DNA of 64,000 nucleotides from Diprion similis (lineage: Eukaryota > Arthropoda > Insecta > Hymenoptera > Diprionidae): NCBI RefSeq assembly GCF_021155765.1, contig NC_060111.1, forward strand, positions 1,550,001 through 1,614,000, read 5' to 3'. The position numbers and the translations under genes were made by a program. Positions 12,396 through 25,775 of this stretch are shown piece by piece. The notes beneath the pieces were generated by a model. It ran no database searches and was not told the DNA's origin. It worked only from the letters and a program-made list of their open reading frames with translations. The first letter of the stretch is position 1. The number at the start of each line of letters is the position of its first letter.

Positions 12396-12434
12396 GGCTC
12401 TCTCTCTCTCTCTCTCTCTCTCGCACTCTCTCTT
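12396..12434. repeat. (TC)n microsatellite
   Basis: A run of TC dinucleotides with one interruption, close to the 3' end of the M13 gene. Confidence 0.9.
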
Positions 12435-12546
12435 TCTTTCTTCTACGACACTTTTATTTCGTTTGGCTTCATCCCGTCTTCTTGTCTCGAAGGTATTTGA
12501 AATACCCACAAGACTTAGTGTGTATGTAGCCATCCAACTCCGGAGG

Positions 12547-12646
12547 TCACCAGGTGCTGCATTTTCGTTGAGGATTCATTTTAGATCCTGCAGGACATCG
12601 AAATGCCTCGGCGAACGCCTGAGAGTTCATCACAATGCCGTTTACT
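12547..12646 (-). CDS. M13 exon 15: C-terminus
   Basis: The acceptor is ATTTGCAG|; 100 nt ending in TGA at 12549-12547. It encodes AFAEAFRCPAG and KMNPQRKCSTW, the invariant F.C.....M.P..KC..W ending of M13 peptidases. Confidence 0.96.
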
Positions 12647-15600
12647 CTGCAAATTGTTAGCAGGAAGAAAAAAGGATAAGAAAAAGTGGCAGCAGAAGCC
12701 GGTCCAATTAGGGATTTTATAATCACCTCTCAGGATGAGGCGTGTGGTCGTCCAATTCAACGGACATTATGTAATCCTCGGCTGTGACGTTTGAGCAGTA
12801 CGGCTGAAAATTTGGCGTTCACGATTAATCACAGTCACTGACAAGTCAAGTACTCGAGGTGTAACTCACGGATTTTCTTCATTCAAAGTGATTTATACTA
12901 GTAAACATCAAAATACGTTGGGCAAGAATTTTTTACGTGCCAATTGAGCCGCTGGAAGGGTCGAAACTACCCCTAATTTTCCACCCCAAACAATAAGGGA
13001 TGCGACCCCTGAGGGTAAAAACACTGAGCATATTATCACCGGTCGACATGAATTTCGAGTCTGGGTTCTAGGTGTCAAAATTTGATTTCTTATAGCTAGA
13101 TAATAGATTAAATAATAGTTTTGGTAGATAAAGTTTGTTTTTGTAACATTTATTGTAAATAAAAATTAAACAAACTTCAGTCTCGCATTTAAATCACTTC
13201 ATTCGACAGTGATAATTAATAAAAAAACTACAAATGTCAAAAAATTTGACATCACTACCCAAAAATCCTAGTAAAATTGATTTTAGAGGGGTAAACATCA
13301 GGGCTGATTTTTACTTGTTAAACTTCTGAAATGGCAGGTGAAAAAAAAAACGTGTCTAATGTTTTTCGATGTCCTACAATATTTCTTAGAATGAAAAAAT
13401 TTGGGGAGTTACAGAGCACCTCGGGTACCTACTTTTCTCGTGAGAAACGAGGAAAAACTTGATGGCTGACCTGTGCCGCGGCTATGAAGAACAATTGGCT
13501 TGGTCTGAGGGCCTGGAGACCAGGAAGGGTTCGGTCCTTGCCGTTCGTCAGGGTCTGCCAGGCCTGGTATGATATTTGCAAGGCACCAATGTCGGCCATG
13601 TTTTCATTCCGGGTGACGTTCCAGTCGAACTGAAATCGCAGATCGAGTAATCATCAGCTGAACGCCGTCCTGGGACCGCGGCTTCTCCCTCCACTCACCT
13701 GGACGTCGACGCTGTTCCCGAGAAATTGAACTTTCTTCCAAAAACTTCTGGCGTAAAGTTTGGCGACGCATTCTATCCGCGCCTCCAAACGACGTCGCGA
13801 CTCCGTTGTCAGCCAAAGCCACTCTTCGGGTTGGTGACCGCGATGATGAACGTCGAAGGCGTGCAAGACCTCGTGGCCAATGACGACGCCCAGCGTCGCG
13901 TGGGCCATGTAACTCGGACCAACGTCCCATGGCCAAGCGGTCAACATCGCCGTTGGTATGACTGTAATTTGAAGTCGCATTATCAGGGTGTGAAATTGAT
14001 CATCAGGATGCAAGGACAGATTGGTTCAATCGGACATATCGCACCATAACGATAATGGTGGCTACCAATCAAAAGTTCGCATGTTTGATGTAGTCACCTG
14101 TTTTCCTTTCAAGTAAACCTCCTAATTTTTCAACTACAGAAATGCAGCTTTTACAGCTTATAGATTCGAACTTTGGAAATCCAAGGATAGTCTCAATGTG
14201 TTAAGATGCTTATAAAGAAGCGTTGTACACCTCGAAAACGCGGGGAAGCAAAACTCATATACCGCTCAAGTGATCAGAGTGAAACTTGGGCAATTGATGC
14301 GTTATTTTGGCAGAAAGTGGAGCGTCTTTCTACTTTTTCAAAATTTGGAAAAAAATTTTACAGATTGGTTACCATCCACAGAAATTGGCCAAATTTTCAC
14401 AGTTGCACTGAATGGATCGAACTATTCGGTATGATGCCACTCGGTGGTGATGAAACACACATTTTGGGCTCAATCCCATGAGATTTGATGATGAAATGGC
14501 GAAATGGCAGCTGATCTGGTTTTCGATTACGAAGTACACGGAAATCTCATTTTGGCGACATTTGTTACCGACATCACGCGCATCCCGGTAATGTATGCGT
14601 GTAATGTCGGTAAAAAATTACCGGCATGTGTGAAAGGTCGGTAGCAAATGTCGCCAAAATGAGATTCCGGTGTTCTTCGTAATCGAAAACCAGATCAGCT
14701 GCCATTTCGTCATTTCACCATCAAATCTCATGGGACTGGGCTCAAAATGTGTGTTTCATCACCGCCGAGTGGGATCATACCGGATAGTTCGATCCATTCA
14801 GTGCAACTGTGAAAATTTGGCCACTTTCTGCGGTTGGTAACTAATCTGTAAATTTTTTTTCCAAGTTTTGAAAAAGTAGAAAGACGCTCCACTTTTTGCC
14901 AAAACAAGGCATTAACTACCCAAGTTTCACTCTGATCGCTTGAGCGGTATAGGAGTTTTGCATCCCCGCGTTTTCGAGGTGTACAACGGGTCTTTATAAG
15001 CACCTTAAGCGTTATGATACTGCTTACCGATCGCGTTCACAGTCGAATCGTAGTAGGCATTGACGACGAATGGATGAGGCCATCTTGGAGGAGTACATGA
15101 AAAAGAAGCGAACGAAAAGTTGAGAGAAAGGGTTGAATTGTTGAATCGCGAGTGAAGCGTTTACTCTACTCACTTAGACGTGATGTTGCCACGAAGCGCG
15201 TCTCCCTTGACGGCTCTGATCTGCTTAAATCGTTTCACAACGTTTGAGAAGAAGTCGTGAGGGTCGACGACAACCTGAAATCGATAAGATTCGATCCATG
15301 AGTCACAAGTTGTTTACTTCCGTTCATAGGTAAGTACGTCAGCGAAGCGTCTGACATGAGGATAAGGGTAAGGGTGGTCCTTGTTTATGGTGTTATCCAA
15401 TTTTTTCTTGGATCACAAAGCAGACTATTTAAGAGTTGAGATAAGAATCTGAAAAATTTATAGAACTGCTTCTGAATTATTTGAAGTTGATTTGGGGGTT
15501 GGTGGTGGAAAAATTCGTCAACACCGTAAACAAGGATCACCCTAGGATGCACGTATGGATCAGGAATATTGGATAAGAGAAAGTTGACATCCTCCTCTAT

Positions 15601-18600
15601 CGTTACCTCCGTCATTTCCATAGCGATTCTCGTGTTGTTCTGAAAGCCTGGCCAAACGTGAAACTTCCCTTCCAAAGCACGGAGCTTAAGGAGCGCCTGA
15701 GTTCGCGTCTCCTCGTCAAGCCAGGACATGACCAGCATCCGTTCAGCAAGGGTGCTCTTTATGCGATCAAATAGACGCGTCACCTGAAAGAGTATAAAGT
15801 ATATTAAGAACTCGAAAGTCACGTGAAAAAAAAGGAGGAAGAAACAAGCCTCGAAGAGTTGCCAAAAAAAAAAAAAAAAAAAAAAATCCAGGATGCAGCG
15901 AGTCCTCGTTTCTCCATCAACCTGCAATTCCATGCCAAGAGAAACGCTTTGCACTCTAAATCAGTTCAACACGTCCGCAGCTTTTCAGTTTCGCACATCG
16001 TGCCAGAATTCGACTAGCGCGATGTCTCTACCGCGTGGTATCTGCAGCAGCGGTAACTGCCTGGGTAATTAATGCATTGCTGACGTTACCAAGAGCTTGC
16101 ATAGCCAGCAGAACACCGTCGTTGAACAGCCATAAGCGCTGAAGTAGTGTATATAAAGATGAAAATACGGCAAGAGGATAAAAATTTTCCTCCGCCTCTT
16201 CCAACGAGGAAAAGAAAAGGAAAAAAAAATAAACAATATAGAGAAAAAAAAAAAAGACAAATTTCAGGACAAAATTTATCCGATAATCCGGGGTCTTAAA
16301 TAACCGGAAAGGATACACCAACGCACGTGTCCTTCGTCCAAAAGGCACAGAGGACAAGGTGGAAAAAAGAGATCCATCACGAGGGCTTTGAACCGTCAAA
16401 TCTACACACCCTCTCTATATTTCAAGAGAGAAAAAAAAAATATAATAATAATACACGAAAAGGAAAGAAAAGAAAAGAAAAGGTGGGGAGGGAGAAACTG
16501 AAGAATACTGTGAAATAAATTTTCCACCGTGACAATAAATCATCTGGGGAAAAATTCTTTCACCACGTCTGCGTCTCGAGGAAAATACGTCGAGGTGACG
16601 GAAGAGCGAATCGTCCGAGCAGCTTACTTACCTTGTCGGCTACTGAGTTTAGCTGCTGCTGGCTGTATTGCTGAACGTAAAGCGCTCCTACTGCCGAGCT
16701 GAACACCGCTGTTGACAACTTGCTGCATGAAGCGTTCCAGTTCTTGCTAGCGCTGACGTTAACCACGTCGTGAAGCGTGTCTCGGGCGTAGAGAAGCAGC
16801 AGGCCGTTGTGGATGATCCTGAAGGAAAAAGGAGTCGGTGGTCCTTTACTTTTTGTTGAATTGAATTTTCCTTTTTTTTTTTTTATATATATTAATTACC
16901 CGAAGAAAATCTTCGGTCACTCGAAATTTCGATGTTTCTGATTTTTTACTTTTTTTCACTTTCGGAAATTTGATGTTTCTTCAAAGTTTGATTTCCTTGC
17001 TTCCATTTCACCAAATTAGAAAAAAAAAAAAAAAAAAAAAAATCGGAATTTAGCGATCTCGAAACTTTTCAAATTCGGAATTTCAACCCTGCCTCGACAA
17101 TTGATAATCCCGTCATCATCGCTTTATTCAAAGATCTGTGATAGCCTTGAATTCCAGCATCGGAATTTTCGTCCCGCTGTATAATTCCTTTCCGAAAGTT
17201 GTAGACCTTTATTTCAAGTTCTTTGGACAGTAGAGATCCAGGATTTAACCAACGCGACCAATTTCATAATTAATCTCTCTCCCCTGCTGTGCTTGGTGCA
17301 AATCTGAGGGAAAGGAGGAAGGCTTAGCTCAGCCACGAAATCAACTCCGCGTGCAGCGTTGGGCGTTATATTAATTAATACATCATTCGGGCTTTTCTCG
17401 GGCTGCACAGACCGCGAGATAATTATAATAACTGTTCCATCGATCTTCGAGGGTCGTCCACCCTGCAGGGATGAAAACATGAGGGATGGAAAAAGAAGAA
17501 CACAGAAAACCACCAAACGACTGCTCCTGGCGTTGGATAAACAAGTAAAAAGCTTCGGCCACGAGAGTGATCAAGGTGTCACAAAATCGAGAAAGGAATT
17601 AAGGACGATGCAAAAAAAGCTCGCCGGAATCGAAGCTGGGGTGAAAATTTCCCAAAAGCCTCAACAAATGACCTCAAATTCTTTGGCACCGGGTTCAAGC
17701 AGCGTCTTGAAAATTTCAAGAGAACCCAGATGCCACAGACCAAAGCAAAAGCCCAACTTCCATGGAGGGGTTGGAGAGGGCTGGTTGCGCCCCGCGGCTT
17801 TTCGCAAAGCTTGACGCGCGGAAAATTCGCCCGCTCATAGAGAACACGAGACACGATCACAGGTTTCCTCCACTTTGGTAAGGGTACGTCAAAAGCCGTT
17901 GCGTAACCTTAACCAGAACATGTGGAGGAAGATTTTCGAGGTGAATGACGAGAGGGGAGAACGAGAGCTTTTGTTGGTATTGGTATAACAGCGGCGATAA
18001 GAAGCTCGAGGAAAAACTCGGAAAGAAAATACCAAGGACTAGATATTTTGCTTCCGTTAATGGAGTCTCCTCTCTTGGTACTAGGAAGTGGGATTCTCGC
18101 GAACGGTCGTCAGGGGTTGGAAAAAAGAGAGAAACTAAAAAAAAACCGAGAAATTAAAAAAATGTTCACGGAAACGTAGCAAGAGAAAATAAATAAATAA
18201 CGACGATACGGAAGCGGCAAAAAGTGTCTAAAAGAAAATAAGATCTGTCTTGAAGATTGAATCCATCCGCGGATAAAATTTTTGTATTACAAACACGGTG
18301 GTGGTTAAAATAATAAATTACAGCTCCGTTCTTGTCGTGGAAAAGTTGGGGGAGGGGGGATTTGAGGATGTTTTTTGACGTAAACAAAGACAGGATGAAA
18401 CATGGAGCCAATTAGGATGAAACAATAGCCGGATGCTGGTGCGTATAGATACACGCGAAGACGATGACGATATCCCCTTTCCGCAAATTGCACGAGATGA
18501 ATTTTTCCCCGGATGTTGTTTGTAATAATCGAGTATCGTTTTGCAGGTGTCAGAGCTTCGCAACAAGCTAGGGGGATGAATTGTTGTAATTACTAGATAG

Positions 18601-21600
18601 AAGTTTATTTTAATAAGCAAGGAAAAGATGTAATATTATTACCTCGACAAACTCACCTGCGAGAAAAACGGTTCAGCAATTTTCCAAGACTCCGGAAGTA
18701 GTGAGGCGCTGTGACGTAGACGTAAATCACCTGGTCCTCGCCTCCGAGAAGTTCTTGATCGTGATTGCGATCAGCGCCTAGTACTTCACCGAACAGCGTC
18801 CCCCACCTTATCTAACCAAAGGAACATCGACTGAGTTTTGTGGCAGCCAGTTTCTCACCCTGAACTGTAGTAACTTGCGTGGAAGTTAAAATGGCCAAAA
18901 GTGATCGGTTTTTGCTTTATCAATTTTTGCGATTAAAGTATTGATTTTTATCGTTGTCTTACTCACTAAGTGCCTATTTGATATAATTAGTGAATGATGA
19001 ATGAATATTTTCACATGAAATTGAAAACTAGAAATTATCAAAAAACTTTTCCGTTAGATTATTTTTTTGGAATCGATCAGTCGATACGTCGATTGTTTCA
19101 AGGTTAGCGATCATCGCTGTCACATACGATCAGAATTCAAAAAGAGTCACGAAACTCAGGCCTGACGTTTCTTTTTGATAAAGTTTTTGTAAAAAATTTG
19201 TAAATTGATATTTTTTCGTTCCAATCTTCCATCATTTTTATTCCCACACAGTAAGTTAGAATCGATGAATTATTACTTGAAAATTGAAAGAAGTGACGAA
19301 TAAAGGGGATGAAATATAAAAATTCTTTGAAACGGAGTTGAGTGGTTGATACAAAAAGGTTGATACATCGGAATCGCGTTGAGGGTTTGAAACCCCGCGG
19401 AATCGTTATAACGGTGGAAAACCACGAGGGGTGAAAGAAAGAACGAAATATATAAGAAGGGAAACTTTGGGGAAGTTTCACGTTCACCCGTCTATTTTTC
19501 TTATATATCATTCGAGATGTACGAGGTACCTGCAGGACGAGATTACGGATATAGAGACGCCCACCGACCGTCAACCAAAGTTGGGGATGTTTTTTCAACT
19601 CGGTTCATTCGCCGAGGGAAGAAACGAAGAAGGAAAGAAAGGAAAGAAAGAGAGGAAGTTCCGCTGTTTGTTTTGCTCTTATTCGCGCTTTCCTTCACGT
19701 CCTGCATTTTCGTTCCATTATTGCAACATCCGCAGCTATCCGTCATCGGCCGGAACAACCCATACGGAATAAAATAAAACTGAAGGAATAAGAAAAAGGG
19801 GAATAAACCGTGCCTTCTAGAAATTGTTAGATATTCTGAAATCCCGCAGGAGAATTCATTTTATGGCGATATAAAAGCGGGACACTTTTTGCAAATCGAA
19901 TCTTGAACGACTTACATAACCAAAATTCTCCTGCAATGAGGTTAGATTTAACGCCAGGAATCCCCTCTGGTCCATCCAGTTGTAGAGGTCCTTGTGTCGC
20001 GGATAAATCTGAAAAGAAATAACGCCGAGTTATTATATGTTTTTAAAAAGGGGCGTTTCGGGCTCGAGAGGCGAGAGAAAAAGAGGAAAAGGAAAAGGAA
20101 GTGGAACGAGTAGCCCCACTCCGTCGGTAAGAAAGGTTTCGTTACCTACCTTGTTCAGCATGGAACAAAACAGAAGAATTTGGTTCGTTTCATTCTCCCT
20201 TTCCTTGGCTCCCATGTTTTTTGGTAAAAATCCGTGAAGTATCTTCTCCATCTGAAGTAGCCTCTGTTCCTCGACTCTAAGCTGCGAAGATCATTGCAGT
20301 ATGAGAGAAGAAAGAAGGCAAAGCATCATGGACGTTATGGTTGGCAGTATTTCCGGTAATTTCAGCAATCGGATTAAATTGCATTGGATTTTTATTACTC
20401 CCCGGAAATATACGCTCGCTAAAATCATCCCCCTCAGTTGAACGAGCGAACGCTCTACTTGCGGTGACTCAATTTGCATGTTAAACAATTGACTTATTTG
20501 CTCGGCGGCACGACCGTTAGAGCTGATCGAAAATTCAAAATATTCGCTTAATGCGATAGCCATTGCCACAAAAAGGGAGGTAGGCCGAGGGGATGAAGAG
20601 AAAGAGGGGAAAGCTCATCCCGAATCAAATATTTTCACCACCCTGCAACCGACGTAATACCGCTAATTAATTATGTATCAAGGGCTTCGACAATATTTAC
20701 ACAAATACAAATATCAAAGTTATTTGTTGACGCCTCCGTCGCGACGGTAAATCGATACGTTTTATTCTCTTCTCAAATTTTCCTCCCCACCCCCACCCCC
20801 CACCCCTCCCCCTTCCTATTCTCCGATTCACTTTGAGCCTGCATTTATTTTCAAGTTTTTATACCTAAACTACATGATGCGTTAAACAAAATAAGTTTGA
20901 AAACAATACGAAGGAAAAATCTCTTCACTCTGGCTCTAAGTTTGAAAATTTTTAAATCTTAGACATGATTTTTCAGATTTTTAAATCGTGTCGATCAATA
21001 ATATGGTTTTTGAAAAATTGTAGAGAATTCAAACCGTGTCGAAAACATCTATAAAAAAAAAAAAAAATTATTGCTTTTCAAAGTGAGAACAATCGTATAA
21101 AAAATTACTAAAATCGAACACCGTCGTCATTTTTTATCTCGAAATATTGCTTTTTCTCGTCGATTTTGGAAATTTTCGAGGGTGCGCGATCTACATACGT
21201 ACTATATTAATATATGGTACGTGTATAGCATAGATGTCTACTTCCTGGTAATCAATTTATACTACCCCGGTAGCAATTTCTGCGTAAGGTTCTGCGGGCT
21301 AATTTCGAGGCTTGATTGGCCCTGTACGAAGACGTTAATTACTTTACCGACGTAGCGATTCACGTGTAAGTATATATATATGTATGCATAGTATATGCAT
21401 GGCTATCAACGTGGCCCTGAACCCATTCCCTTTAAAATGAAAACAATAACTCAAAATTCCTTTATTTGAATAAAAAAAGACTTTTTGAACGATTTTGAGA
21501 TGTTTTGGACATGTTTCACAAACTGAGTTGTTTTTTTTTTTTTTTTTTTTTTTTTGTTTTTTTCTACCGTGAAAATAATTGTCCAAAATAAATATCAGCA

Positions 21601-24600
21601 ATCGATTTTTCAGTAAATTTTGGTTGGAATAAATCGGTTACAAAATTGCCACGATATAGATCGTGAAAGTATACATGGAAAAGGATTTTTCCTGAGGGAA
21701 TGTATGGTAAGTAAAGCAATACGTCTGCAATGGGTCGCCGAGTTCAATGCATGTACCTACTTACTCTTGAAATTTCAACGAGATTGGCGTAGGTATAGAG
21801 AATAGTTGTACGCGGAATACGAGCTGAAGAGAGAAAAATAAAGAAGAAAGGAAACTTGTGGAAGAAAGCCGATTTGTACGTAGACATACGGCTCGTGGCT
21901 TTCTTCCTCGGATTCACACTCGAATTCAAAAACTCGCTCTGTTACACCTACAAAGTTAGAAAAAAAAAAAATGTCGCAGCAGATTAATTAAAATTTTTGG
22001 GTTAAATTAACGGTTTTTTCAATGTATTAAGGGTCCACATCCGAGTATAATATTCAAAAAATTGATTTTTCTTTTTTTTTTTTTTTTTCTCTCGTTTCCG
22101 AAAGTTTAAAGTATGAATAATATTGTATGTAAATTGCACGATGTGAATCACAATCAAAGTTGTCGCCGATTCGTCGAACTTTGAGCTCGATTATCTCGAA
22201 ACTATGTTTCCGAGTCGATGTTTAGGATATCTCGAAAACGACGGGACTAATTTTTAGATAAAAAATCACAATAACTTGTATCGTATATACTCACAAAAAT
22301 GTAAAAAAATAATTCAAAAATAAAGTAGACCAAAATTTTTTTTTTTTAACAGTGTATCACACGTATAACGTATAGGTACTATCTTCCGGCATAAAATATA
22401 TGAAACGTCGTTTCTTTCTTATACATACATCCGCGGAAAAGGCTAGGGGACCAGGACGATTTTTTATATCACAAGGAACTTGATCTCTGCTTGATTGATG
22501 TTCGTTTATATAAATTCCGATAGAATGCGTACGTATATCTATATAATATATATGTATATATATATATATATATATACTTGTTATATGTATACATATATGT
22601 ATAGCGATTCGGAATCCGTGACGATAGTCGTTTCTGAATATCCTTCTCCCGTATAACTACATAGATATATAAACACCTCGTGAGCTTTAATGGAAACATA
22701 TCGAGTCGTTCAAATATCTAGGACACCGTTCCATTACCCGATCGGAAAATATGCTGTATTTTATGGAGAAGCATACATCCGACTTCGAAACGAACTCGAT
22801 CGGCTTCTAAGGATCTTCGTTCGATTTTAAAAACGACTGACAGTTAATGAAAAAAGGTGGTGTGAAAAAGTTTTAATCGACAAGTATGTAATAACAAAAA
22901 CAAAAAAACTAAAACCTCTGCTTGATGATTTAATTTTTCATTTTTTGCTTTTTCTTTGTTTTTTTTTTTTTTTTCGTTTTAAGTAACGCGGAGAAAAAAA
23001 TATATTAATTACACCGTAAATTTTTTATTTCACGGGGTTACGAGGGTGAAATTTTATTCTCTAATCGGTACGAAGATCGTTACTTGGGAGAAAATAATCA
23101 CCTCTGAGGGTTCAAAGAACAAGCATGCAGGCAGCAGCGAAGCAAAGGGAAATAAGGGAGAAGGAAAAGAAGAGAACCGCAAAAAGTGAGCAATTATGAA
23201 GAGCTAGATTGGAGCGTGTGTGGAATACGGTTGAGGGAAACGCGGGTTCGTTTGATCGCGTGTCGAGCTTGCATCTCGTCTTGCAGCCTGGATTCCAACG
23301 AGAATCAAAAAGGAAACTAAACTTAAATTCACCTGTTTATATATATATATATATGTATAAAAATGAAAAAAGGTCTTTTCCCTTTTTTTCGTAAATCTAC
23401 TGGTTCAAAAGTTATTTAAGGTTAAAAATTAATTGTGTCAAATTTTACAATTTTTTTCATTTCCGCTATGAAATAATGATTGAAAAAGGAAAAAAAAAAA
23501 TTTCCTGTGTTATTTAAACGGGAAATGGAAAATCGCTGACAGGCTCCTGTTAATATTAATATTAAGAGTTGAAACATTGACAGAATTTTAGTTTTTCCGT
23601 CATCTTGAACGATAATTTCACGGTGACTAACGAAAAAAAAAAAAATAGTCTCTTTTTTGACCCACCCTAATATACATATATACATACATCGTTAGTTATG
23701 TGTCGGTATAAAAACTAGAAAGGATATTATTTATTGCCAGCAACGTGTAGGGTCCTGGATTTATAGCTTAATATGTGGTAGAGATTTCTATGGAAAAAGG
23801 TTGAAGGCTAGAGGTGGAGGTTTGGCCAAAGGCCCAGTCTAGAGAAGAGTCTGATACCGAAATCGTAAAAATCTACGACAAATCCAAACTCGCGTGTAGT
23901 AAAGTACAAAAAAGAAGAAGAAGAAGAAACCGAAGAGTAGAATAAAAAAAATGGCAAATATGATTTACTATGAAAGTTATACATTCTTCTAATTTATAGA
24001 AATATTCATTTGTATAGATAAGTGTGCATTAGGGTGGCGCAAAAACACCAACAATTTTTTTCTTTTGAGTCTCGTGTGACAAAATGTTAGTTTTTGATGT
24101 TTTAAGAGCCCACTCCAAAGAACAGCTGGAAAAATTTTTTTTTAAGAGTTCACTCCAATTGTTTAAAAATGTCAAAAATCGTCAAAAAATTAAATTAAAA
24201 AAATTATATTTTCAGTATTGTGTTTGATTTTTGATTCATGTCGTGGTGTATTGTTATCGATTCTTTCTTACTAAATAGAAGAAAAAAAATGTATGAAATT
24301 TTAATACGAATATTAAAAGGTCGCTCGAAAAGATCTAAAGAAATGCACCAAAAAATTGAAAAAAAATTATGAGCGACCTTTCAAAATTCAAATTTTGAAC
24401 TGAAACTTTCAGAAACTTATTTTTTTTTGTCTATAAAATTATACCGTAACGAGAAAAGAGATTTTAAAAAAATCGATTTTTGACGATTTCTGACGTTTTA
24501 AAAAATGTGGAGTGACCTGTAAAATTTTTTTTTTTTAACTGTTCTTTGAAGTGGGCTCTTAAAACATCGAAAACTAACATTTGGTCACACGAGACTCAAG

Positions 24601-25743
24601 AAAAAAAAAATAGTCGTTTTTTTAGCGCCACCCTAGTGTGCATCCTTACCTTTATAAACGTGTAGGCCTTACTCTCGACGCCGTTTTCACCTTGCATTTT
24701 CAGCTCGTCGCTCGGTAAGAAGCTGTCCTGTAGCCACTTCTGTAAGACGTATAAAATATTCGTTATAACCTGAAACAGGCGGAATATTCAAAGGGGTTGA
24801 TTTATACGACGGAACGAAAGACCAAGTTTCAGGGCTATTATTAGGTCTACGGATAGTTTATGTCGAGGGTAAAAAAAAAACTGCCACAAAAGGGCCGAAT
24901 GAAAAGTTAGACTTACCAAAAGAGAGAAAAAAGCAATGTCACAATTAATTAAGAAGTCTGGTTAGCCAGAAGCGATACTTTTTATTAATTTTAAGCTATG
25001 AAAAAAGAAAAAGAAAAAACGTCGTCGGTTCGTTTCGAATCGCTTCAAAATTATTAAAACTCTAATTTGTTGTTTTTTATTTTTGATTTTTGTTTTATGA
25101 AAATTCACTGAAACACTTTTATTAAAATCTGTATTTCACGGTTTATATCGCGTTACGATCAACAATTTTCGCGATATTGAATTGAATATGAAAATGAGAG
25201 AAAACCCGTTTTAGAAACTTTGTAGAGAAGGGTTTTCCGAAGAGAGAATAAATCCAACGAATCTACCAAATTTTTAACAAGTTTAAGACGATATAAAAAA
25301 AAAAAAAAAAAAAAAAACTATAATAATTTCGCGATAAGACGAATAAAATTATGCGGATATTTTCGCACAAGGAACTTGTGCTTAATCGGCGAAAAAAACT
25401 TCCCCCAAGGCCTAATTTCCTCCCCAGGATCGCGCATTGATTCCCGTTTCGTCGATTATGCTCGCGTCCGTACGTCGCGAAAGTTTTCACCCCGTGAAAC
25501 CGCCCCCGGAATGAGGATGAATTTCCTTGGTGTCAGTAGCCGAGCTGATCTTGGCCCGAGGCCAGAAAACGACGCCCCATCCCAGGATTAAACCGGCTCC
25601 TGGATGTCCTGCGGCGCCAAATTCTAGCCCCCGGACGGCGACGGCGTTCCTCTCGTATATCTTATTTAGCAGAGGTCGTCCTGCAGCTATGACGCGGAAT
25701 CGGGATAAACGCGCGACGCCCGATGCGAATTCTTAATTGTTTC

Positions 25744-25775
<32 letters not shown>

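Larger units (their letters stand above)
9695..12546. other. Intergenic stretch: HAP2 5' side and 3' flank of the M13 gene
   Basis: About 2.85 kb separates the M13 stop codon from the HAP2 start. The DNA is very AT-rich with T and A runs, a (CGT)n run, a 22-base G run and a (TC)n run. No convincing coding exon is visible. Part of it is presumably 3' UTR of the M13 gene; the 250 bp nearest HAP2 are richer in GC and could hold its 5' UTR and promoter. Confidence 0.6.
20009..24649 (-). other. M13 intron 5
   Basis: A 4.6-kb intron holding a dispersed repeat at 20925-21060, several T runs, (TA)n tracts near 22545-22575 and 23339-23354, and the 24031-24635 hairpin element at its 5' side. No exon seen. 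Confidence 0.7.

Noticed and set aside
13726..14049. 107-codon plus-strand frame
   Set aside because: Antisense of the HEVLH exon of the M13 gene.
14206..14481. 91-codon frame in a hairpin arm, mirrored at 14728-15003
   Set aside because: Found in both arms of a noncoding foldback element and broken in the other copy, with no recognisable domain; treated as a by-product of element symmetry.
15385..15606. Open continuation of M13 exon 9 past its donor
   Set aside because: The intron happens to stay open for about 74 codons, but splicing at GAG|GTAACG to exon 10 restores the conserved VDPHDFF segment. The read-through ends without family motifs.
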